From: Chloroflexota bacterium
GTDB lineage: Bacteria > Chloroflexota > UBA6077
Length of the DNA: 17,788 nt
Assembly: GCA_021806765.1 (NCBI GenBank)
Contig: JAJZQR010000092.1
Span: 1 to 17,788 of the forward strand
Reading direction: 5' to 3'
Part shown: one piece after another, positions 14,101-17,788 of the stretch
Layout of the letters: every line of letters begins with the position of its first letter
How positions within the stretch are numbered: position 1 is the stretch's first letter
Notes under the pieces: model-generated
Told to the model about the DNA's origin: nothing
What the model saw: only the letters and a program-made list of their open reading frames with translations
Database searches by the model: none
Made by a program: the position numbers and the translations under genes

Positions 14101-16495
14101 TGTAGCTGCCCGCCGGAGGGGTGTAGCTGCCGTCGGCGTTGCGGGTGTAGCGGTCGGCCCTCCCCTGGGAACCCACCAGCAGCAGCGCCCCGTTCCACTC
14201 GCCCGGATCCACCAGCCGGATCTCGTAGCTGTGGGTCCAGCCGGGCCCCAGAACCCCGACGCGGGTGTCCCCACTGTTGTAGGCCCGGGTGAAGACCGGG
14301 CTGGGGCCCCGTCCCGAGATGGCCAGGTCGGTATGGCTGTAGCTGTAGCTGCCCGTCAGCGTGATCACCGGATCGCGGCTGGTCGTGACGGTGTGACTGG
14401 GCAGCAGATAGGGGGCGTCGGCCGGAGCGGGCTGAACCACCACGCTACCGGTGGAAATCGGCGTGATCGGTCCCGAGGGGAGATCCCGGCGGAAGAGCTG
14501 GGTGGGATACAGGTTGTAGGCCGACTGGTCCCAGAAGGAGCGGAGATTGCCGTAGCTGTCCAGCGCCAGGTAGGAGTTGTGAGAGCCCACCATCTGCCAC
14601 CCGTCGGGCGTCCTGGAAGGCTCGTATCCGTAGACTACCCTCGGTCCCCAGGTGGCGCCGTCGTCGTCGCTGGTTCGATAGAACATGTAGTTGTCCCAGG
14701 GGTAGTCGTACATGCTGAAGCTGACGTATATGGTGCCGGAGGCCGTCTGGCCCACGCTCATCTCCGCGGGCCACCTGTCGCCGACGGCCGAGGGATTGAG
14801 CACCTGCTTGTTGGACCAGGCGGTGGAGGAGAGATCTGGAGAGGTGGCCAAGAAGATCCCGTCGTAGTCGGCCCACCCGGGTTCCTCGGGGTGGTAATCC
14901 AGCCAGCTAAGGCCCCAGGCGCCGGAGTTGAGCCGCTTGATGTCGAAAGTGGGAGTGATGCGGCTGGCCAGGATGCCGATGGGCTGACCTACCGTGGCAG
15001 GGGCGGACCAACCGGCCAGGTCGGTAGAGGTCCGGTACTGCAGGAGGGTCGAGGAATCCTGGCGGCTCCAGAATAGGTAAGTAGTGCCATCGTAGCTGGA
15101 GGCCTGGATCTGATACACGTTCACCGCTTCGCTGGTCAGTTGGGAGGGAGTGGACCAACTGGTGCCGTTGTCGGTGGAGGTTCGCAGGAAGACCTGCTTC
15201 ACCCCTCCGGTCGCTTTGGCGTAGAAGAGGGCCAGGGTACCGCCAATCCGCAGCAGTGCCGGGGTATTGGCGCTGTACTCCACGACCATCGGGTCGAGCC
15301 AGCGGGTGGGATAACCCTGCCCGCGCCAGAAGGCCAGGTTGCCGGAACCGTCCACTGCGGCCATACCCCAGGCGCCGCCGTCCAGCTGAACGGCGGCAGG
15401 GTCACTGGGGTCGGGAACGGAGGCGGCGACCGGCTGCGAGGAATCCACTGCCATCAGGGTGACGGGCAGCGACGTTATCTCAGCAGACAGGGTCTTGGAC
15501 ACAGGGTCGTAGGAGGAAGACACCGGCTGCCAGCCATCCGGAGTGAGTTGCCGGAGAGCCGGCTTCTCGAGAACGGACTTCGGGATCTCCGGCCGATCCA
15601 GCTTGAGCCGGACGGTGGCCGGCGTCTTCAAGGACAACGAGTGCGCGTTGCCATCAACTCCGTAGGCTTCCACCTGGATGGGACGGTCGATAGGGTGATA
15701 GCGACGGAGGCCCGGGGTGAAGCGAGGTTCGACGAGGTACCAGTTGACCCAGTACGAATCCGGGACAGCATCGGACGGTAGAAGGAGTTCTCCCACGTCG
15801 GCTAGGCGCGCGGTCCCGCCTTTGGGCCCAAGCTGGACCCCGATGGGAGGGCCCACCCTTCGAGCAGCGGTGGAGGGGGTCGCCGGGGTTACCGAGACCG
15901 TTAGCGAAGGCGTGGGGACTGTCGCGGACACCGTCGGGCTTGGCGACGGAGTGGCCGTCGCTGCGGAAACGGGAGTGTCCGTAGTGGTCGGAGTAGCGGT
16001 CGCGGGCGACACGGTTGCGGTGGGATCGACCGTGGCAACGGCCGTACCGGTGGGGCTGGACGTCGCCGTGGGTGTGTCCGACACCGTCGGACTGGCCGCG
16101 GCCGTCGAGGTTCGCCCGGCAGTGGCCGTCGGAGACGCTGAGGCGGTGGCGGTCGCTGTGGCCGTAGCGGTCGCTGTGGGGGTCGGCACAACCTCCTGAG
16201 CCCACGCCTTCGGCGGACCTCCCAGGGCCGCCATCGGGCCGCTCACGTAGCCCAGCAGCAGGCTCGTGATGGTGAGCGCCGACACGACTCGGTATGCGAG
16301 CTTCCCCAGGAACGCCTTCCGGATGGATCGTCCCAGTCGTCCCGTGGTGTCTCCCCCTTCGCAACCGCTTCTAGCGGCGAAGCTATGCAGCCGTCCCAGG
16401 CTGCGACGCCAGGATAGCCACCGTGGGAAAACGCACCAGGGACCCTGGTCCCAGAAAGGGGTCCCAATTTCCAAATTGGGACCCCCGCTCCACAT
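8108..16495 (-). CDS. Giant secreted Rhs/YD-repeat polymorphic toxin with inserted RCC1 repeats and nuclease-like tip
   Basis: The 2795-residue chain has these parts. A signal peptide has basic RSIRKAFLGKLAYR, hydrophobic VVSALTITSLLLGYVSG and cleavage after AWA near 99. A Pro/Thr/Ala/Ser linker spans 101-215. A ZU5-like segment (216-365) ends in a W-containing beta repeat. A sialidase-like region (about 370-690) carries Asp boxes STDNGTSW and SDDDGATW. DUF6531 is near 705-800. YD repeats run to about 1545. An insertion (1545-2392) holds 14 RCC1 repeats. The YD repeats then resume and the Rhs core follows (GLGSVRALTD, GEQYDPETGLVYLRARMYDP, GRFIGRDP, LTDPSGQ) to about 2650, then the toxin tip. 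ATG 16493-16495 is the only ATG before the signal peptide, but it has a weak ribosome site and makes an unusually long n-region; a CTG at 16334-16336 is possible. The Rhs shell would encapsulate the tip and deliver it to a rival cell. Confidence 0.93.
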   Translation of the reverse strand: MWSGGPNLEIGTPFWDQGPWCVFPRWLSWRRSLGRLHSFAARSGCEGGDTTGRLGRSIRKAFLGKLAYRVVSALTITSLLLGYVSGPMAALGGPPKAWAQEVVPTPTATATATATATASASPTATAGRTSTAAASPTVSDTPTATSSPTGTAVATVDPTATVSPATATPTTTDTPVSAATATPSPSPTVSATVPTPSLTVSVTPATPSTAARRVGPPIGVQLGPKGGTARLADVGELLLPSDAVPDSYWVNWYLVEPRFTPGLRRYHPIDRPIQVEAYGVDGNAHSLSLKTPATVRLKLDRPEIPKSVLEKPALRQLTPDGWQPVSSSYDPVSKTLSAEITSLPVTLMAVDSSQPVAASVPDPSDPAAVQLDGGAWGMAAVDGSGNLAFWRGQGYPTRWLDPMVVEYSANTPALLRIGGTLALFYAKATGGVKQVFLRTSTDNGTSWSTPSQLTSEAVNVYQIQASSYDGTTYLFWSRQDSSTLLQYRTSTDLAGWSAPATVGQPIGILASRITPTFDIKRLNSGAWGLSWLDYHPEEPGWADYDGIFLATSPDLSSTAWSNKQVLNPSAVGDRWPAEMSVGQTASGTIYVSFSMYDYPWDNYMFYRTSDDDGATWGPRVVYGYEPSRTPDGWQMVGSHNSYLALDSYGNLRSFWDQSAYNLYPTQLFRRDLPSGPITPISTGSVVVQPAPADAPYLLPSHTVTTSRDPVITLTGSYSYSHTDLAISGRGPSPVFTRAYNSGDTRVGVLGPGWTHSYEIRLVDPGEWNGALLLVGSQGRADRYTRNADGSYTPPAGSYTALVKNADNSYTATHKDGTVWSFDSAGRLSGIADRYGNRSTLTYNADGQLTSVGDPSGRGSLALTYDPATGRLASVSDWASPARTIQYGYDSSGRLQTVTDREGKVTTFAYDSTSSRLTTITDANNHTVVTMTYDGSGRVQTQKDARGLATGQQTTFGYVANADGSKTATVTYPATSLDPTWNPQVIDYYDAQGRLIKRISKPTSNSAEDVVEERGYDANSNVIWIKDGRGNLTDLAYDVDYAGQPIPGSRGNLTRRIDPAPSAGQPRPVTLYRYDSKDNLIQVIPPRGVASDANASPITDFSAAIDLTYATDMAYDATGAQLESVTRRYTDPDLGQQTAVTKYEYGDAANPGLITKVIPPRGNTGPTPDYSYATTMTYFGSGSEAGLLESTTDPLGNVTTYEYDAVGRRVGMVDPNGNAPGASPRDHSWAYGYDNEDRVRFTMAPAPEVTGSRPVTEFRYDPVGNRTVVIDANGQVTKYLYDERDSLKEVQQSPNPWTDPNTAPDPEIVTQYQYDNAGNLSRVLRASGDAGNERATDYAYDGLNRVRKETQYPQWPSTTPSLLTQYSYDLAGNRTGLIDPLSQTTTFGYENLNRLVSVGYSDGQTPNVSYSYDANGNRSTMADGTGTTSYSYDEMDRLLSVTSPGPKTVGYRYDLDGNRTKVIYPDSAAVTYSFDRGSRLESLLDWASRAVGYQYNPDGSLKETANFNGTTTGYSYDNALRLTDLWNQKGTDTVSRHSYTLDAVGNRLKADELLPSAVGGTASAPLSTQPAVVTSAAVTESPSAADLSVNVSEGAAGASPGRAKGQSVLPGRHRLLMPSVSGSAPSATSEDGVEGALAQGDNVAILPPAAPVGAPRQPRQQTSPLLKQGQLAPDQTSTAMVAATAASAQGSSVAWGDDWFGQLGDGTTTNRAAPLQVTSVAGVSRVAGGSDHSLAVKSDGTVWAWGSNGSGQLGAGTAAQQSVPIQVTGLEGVTTAAGGGWHSLAVKGDGTVWAWGWNGNGQLGDGTTSQRNSPVQVAGLTGVIAVAGGGWHSLALKSDGTVWAWGWNGAGQLGDGSTTDRYTPVQVTGLSGVTSIAAGVYHSLALRNDGTVWAWGWNANGQLGDGTTAQRKTPVQVSGVSGVSGISAGAWHSLATKGDQTAWAWGWNGDGQLGDGSTTDRASPVQVAGLTGVVAVAGAQWHSLALRSDGTVWAWGWNGYGQLSIGSRNSHYTPVQVGGLGLVSGIATGFYHNLVLQGDGTLWAWGDDYWGELGDGTTTKRSVASPVGAMSGVTAIAAGGWHSLALKNDGTAWGWGGNWAGQLADGTTTDRYLPVQVSGLSDLVAIVAGAYHSLAARADGTVWAWGASQYGQLGDGTTSNRSLPVRSGTLTGVAAVAAGGWHSLAVRNDGTVWGWGYNLYGQLGDGSTTDRYIPTQVTGLGGAKAVAAGFYHSLALKDDGTVWAWGSNTAGQLGDGSTTNRSTPVQVSGISGAVAIAAAGNFSLALRNDGTVWAWGGNLDGQLGDGTTTNRPTPVQVSGLTGVTAIAAGGYHSLAVKNDGTVWSWGLNDWGELGLGSIREQHITPTQVVGAGGMTVVAAGLYHSLAANAISRTATTIYGYDRLYRLTSVDAPSGPTSYVYDPAGNRSSMTQGTQTGYSYDRADRITSAGTVSYTVDANGNLVARGADSFGYDQANRLRSATVGSTSATYAYDGDGKRASKTVGAATTSYVYDVNASLPVLLDDGTRKYVWGLGLAFAVDTSGNPIVYHTDGLGSVRALTDTSGNVVQTYRYDEYGNLASSQGSVDQPFRYTGEQYDPETGLVYLRARMYDPGSGRFIGRDPAPGVVEEPSTLSRYTYAYQNPILLTDPSGQTVTVGKNSILRDPLMLAATTSNNPVGPLVAAVSMAAARVAPQVSQQLGIQGEKLADIVKNTVRIESVTGTAKYRVPDILDETAKIIGDVKNVAYLANRSQLKDFVEYAKANDFTMILKVRENTTLSSSLQRLVDDGIITLQRVIP
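8111..8550 (-). other. C-terminal toxin tip, Tox-REase-7-like nuclease domain
   Basis: The last 145 or so residues of the Rhs protein follow LTDPSGQ, the usual end of the conserved shell. The pattern KYRVPDILDE, then IIGDVKNVAYL, then SQLKDFVEYAKAN and TTLSSSLQRLVDDG, fits the restriction-endonuclease-fold toxin 7 family as I remember it. Candidate active-site residues are D2727 and D2738 with K2740, a D-x-K in place of the commoner E-x-K. The DNA is clearly less G+C-rich than the shell upstream, as expected for exchangeable tips. The predicted activity, cutting DNA in the target cell, is inferred from the family. Confidence 0.75.
9345..11424 (-). repeat. Fourteen tandem 150-bp units encoding RCC1 repeats
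   Basis: Units of 50 residues with the frame WHSLAVKxDGTVWAWG followed by GQLGDGTTTxRxxPVQV repeat 14 times. Conserved codons for DGTVWAWG recur every 150 bases from about 9475 to 11275, with one slightly shorter unit. RCC1 repeats form seven-bladed propellers, so 14 units suit two complete propellers in tandem. The last unit (LNDWGELGLG) is followed directly by a return to YD repeats. Confidence 0.93.
15860..16195 (-). repeat. DNA repeat coding for the Pro-Thr-Ala-Thr linker
   Basis: Degenerate six-base repeats of the type ACGGCC and ACCGCG encode alternating TATATA and PT-rich residues after the signal peptide. Linkers like this are common in exported proteins of Chloroflexota and are thought to span the cell wall region. 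Confidence 0.8.
16458..16485. promoter_or_regulatory. Perfect 28-bp inverted repeat at the start of the rhs gene
   Basis: GGGGTCCCAATTT (16458-16470) and AAATTGGGACCCC (16473-16485) pair perfectly around two C residues. A smaller palindrome, GGGACCCTGGTCCC, lies next to it at 16438-16451. The 28-bp repeat overlaps codons 4-13 if the ATG at 16495 is used. Its place and symmetry suit an operator for a dimeric regulator or an RNA hairpin that hides the start region. Which one is open. Confidence 0.6.
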
Positions 16496-16679
16496 CGGCC
16501 AAACCCACCGGAAGCCGAATCCATTCGCGGCGGTGACCCGTCAGGGGCACGGGCAACGCCAAACGGGGAAGGGCACGGCTAGACAGGGACGCGGTGTAGG
16601 GCAGGGGATTATCTCCCTTCCCCCCCGGATGGGGGAAGGGCCGGGGAAGGGGGTGGCAAGCCCTCGACAGCAAGCGATC
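16496..16679. other. Leader between the LuxR-type gene and rhs
   Basis: This 184-base gap holds palindrome copy 4 and must hold the rhs promoter if the gene is transcribed on its own. I see no clear -10/-35 pair; a weak candidate is GATAAT on the minus strand near 16605-16612. Co-transcription with the regulator gene is equally possible. Confidence 0.4.
16615..16640. repeat. CCTTCCCCC/GGGGGAAGG palindrome, copy 4
   Basis: CCCTTCCCCC (16615-16624) and GGGGGAAGGG (16631-16640) form a perfect 10-bp stem with a 6-base loop, and the adjacent CCGGGGAAGGGGG extends the theme. It lies between the regulator gene and rhs, where it could end transcription of the first. Confidence 0.8.
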
Positions 16680-17327
16680 TCACAATTGTAGGGTGGACCC
16701 AAGGGCAGGAGCCGGAGGTATCACGGAGCACGTGATCGCCTCATACCGGCCGGAGACGCCGAGCTTCTCGTACACGTGGGTGAGGTGGTTCTTCACCGTC
16801 TTGAGATCGATCCCCAGGATGCGCGCAATCTCGGGGTTGGCGTAACCCTGTCTCACCAGTTCCAGGACCTGAGACTCCCGTCGGGTTAGCGTCGGCCCGG
16901 CACAGGTCCGGCGCAGGAAAGCGTGTATCCGCTCGGCGCACAAACGGCCCATCCCACTGTACAGTACGGGCACCGACGCGCCCCCGCCCACCATTTCGGC
17001 GAGACTCGAGTCCACCATGTCTTCGAGAATGTGGACGGGAATCCCTTCGTTCAATGCGGCCAGGATGGATGTCGAGTCGCTTCGGAACCCGACCACGACG
17101 ATGGCAGGCAACGGCTGCTGCAGGGGAGGACGGAGAGAGGCATCGACTCGACGGAACAGCTCCAGAACGTCGACGATGGCCAATCTGGGAGTCCGAGGCG
17201 GCGACCAGAAAACGTCAGCCAATCTCCAGGGGCCCCAGCAGGCCGTGTCACAGAGCTGCCCCAGGCGCGATGCCAGCTCTCTTCTCACCTGGTCCCTGCG
17301 GCCGACGAACACGACGTTGGGTCGCAA
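16680..17327 (-). CDS. LuxR/NarL-type transcription regulator with degenerate receiver domain
   Basis: The chain has 215 residues, the normal size for a NarL-type regulator. The C-terminal half carries the LuxR helix-turn-helix: LTRRESQVLELVRQGYANPE, then IARILGIDLKTVKNHLTHVY and EKLGVSGRYEAI. The N-terminal half looks like a receiver (NVVFVGRRDQVRRELASRL, a central LAIVDVLE strand, then AIVVVGFRSD and AALNEGIPVHIL), but the acidic pocket and the conserved Thr/Ser and Lys are poorly kept, so phosphorylation is doubtful. The start is TTG at 17325-17327, because AGGAGGGAGAGGG lies just upstream and the fold begins there; ATG 17402 and 17516 are in frame but would place a hairpin inside the gene. 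Lying directly upstream of rhs on the same strand, it is the likely local regulator, which is inference. Confidence 0.85.
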   Translation of the reverse strand: MRPNVVFVGRRDQVRRELASRLGQLCDTACWGPWRLADVFWSPPRTPRLAIVDVLELFRRVDASLRPPLQQPLPAIVVVGFRSDSTSILAALNEGIPVHILEDMVDSSLAEMVGGGASVPVLYSGMGRLCAERIHAFLRRTCAGPTLTRRESQVLELVRQGYANPEIARILGIDLKTVKNHLTHVYEKLGVSGRYEAITCSVIPPAPALGSTLQL

Positions 17328-17560
17328 CGTCCCTCTCCCTCCTGTTGGCGCGGCCGGCAGCTTCTCTGCCGGCCGACCCAGACGGCACCGGAGGTCACCC
17401 ATGGCAAACGGAAAAAGGGCTCGGTTACACGGGGCACGAGGCTCTGGCAGACGGTGCCTCCGGCCGGCCCAGGGGAATCTTGAGACCCGAGCAGATCGCC
17501 CAGGGGGATGCGACAACTGTAGCAGCCGGGGGCCACGCCGTCAACATAGTGCTAGTAGTA
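17328..17560. other. Leader of the regulator gene
   Basis: The reading frame stays open here on the minus strand but without family features. It contains the hairpin at 17351-17375. I see no other gene in it. Confidence 0.4.
17351..17375. promoter_or_regulatory. Hairpin in the regulator leader
   Basis: CGGCCGGCAG (17351-17360) and CTGCCGGCCG (17366-17375) pair perfectly over 10 bp around CTTCT. It ends eight bases before the AGGAGG of the TTG start. A leader hairpin here could tune translation or attenuate transcription. Confidence 0.55.
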
Positions 17561-17788
17561 CTGAGATTGCACCATAAGGGGAAGCGGGCTTGATAAGGGT
17601 GAAGGGATGTGTCAGCAACTTGGGGACAGCTGCCTGGAAACCGTCATTCCCGCGGAAGCGGGAATCCAGCCTCCCGGCGTGGTTAATGGATTCCCGCTTT
17701 CGCGGGAATGACGATGGGGTGCCCCACCCCTACAAAGGATTCCTTCCTGCGGCCGTCGCCAAGACGCTCCCTTATGGTGCAATTTCAG
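17561..17788. mobile_element. Small element with 20-bp terminal inverted repeats (MITE-like)
   Basis: CTGAGATTGCACCATAAGGG (17561-17580) is the reverse complement of 17769-17788 with one mismatch (position 5). The 228 bases between the outer ends hold no gene but do hold REP-like pair 2. Short non-coding DNA bounded by such repeats fits a MITE or the collapsed ends of an insertion sequence. The window stops at the right end, so a target-site duplication cannot be tested. Confidence 0.65.
17642..17713. repeat. REP-like inverted repeat pair, copy 2
   Basis: Two arms (17642-17669 and 17687-17713) are near reverse complements, each with an internal TTCCCGC...GCGGGAA hairpin and outer CGTCAT/ATGACG ends. 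The design is that of 192-270, but with TTCCCGC in place of TGCCCGC. It lies inside the MITE-like element. Confidence 0.85.

Noticed and set aside
12818..15076. Two plus-strand open frames (12818-13885 and 14057-15076)
   Set aside because: Both are antisense to the YD-repeat and sialidase-like parts of the Rhs protein and show only valine- and glycine-rich shadow sequence.
17402..17516. ATG starts for the regulator gene at 17516 and 17402
   Set aside because: The added residues show no fold and would put a 10-bp hairpin and a strong AGGAGG inside the gene; TTG 17327 fits the family length.

Overview
The window is G+C-rich and reads like bacterial chromosome. My best guess for the source is an anaerobic or facultative member of the Chloroflexota. 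The reasons are a giant secreted Rhs/YD-repeat protein with a long Pro-Thr-Ala-Thr linker after its signal peptide, a very large fused 2-hydroxyacyl-CoA dehydratase activase, a stand-alone DUF559 nuclease, and many short palindromic and heptameric repeats. This is inference from style; there is no rRNA or other marker gene here.

Left part (1-4820, plus strand). An extended -10 promoter and a hairpin are followed by a REP-like inverted repeat. Then comes one 1471-residue protein that fuses two BadF/HgdC-type ATPase domains to DUF2229 and HGD-D-like regions. Its reading frame has swallowed about 300 bases of heptamer and purine-rich repeat DNA and stayed open.

Middle (4838-7260) is a scrap yard, mostly on the minus strand: a DUF559 endonuclease gene, two pieces of an Rhs core, a TPR gene that starts inside one of the pieces, and on the plus strand the C-terminal third of a ROK-family kinase gene abutting an Rhs piece. 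The two Rhs pieces are adjacent segments of one core but lie in swapped order.

Right part (7361-17327, minus strand) is the main system. Read in the direction of transcription it has a LuxR/NarL-type regulator with a degenerate receiver domain, then a 2795-codon secreted Rhs protein, then a HEAT-repeat protein. The Rhs protein has a signal peptide, a PTAT linker, a ZU5-like segment, a sialidase-type propeller with Asp boxes, DUF6531, YD repeats, 14 RCC1 repeats inserted inside the YD-repeat shell, the Rhs core motif and a C-terminal nuclease-like tip resembling Tox-REase-7. The HEAT protein sits 87 bases after the toxin tip and is the natural immunity candidate. The Rhs scraps further downstream look like displaced older tips, as in orphan Rhs/CDI module arrays.

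The last 228 bases form a small element with 20-bp terminal inverted repeats that encloses a second REP-like pair; the window stops exactly at its right end.
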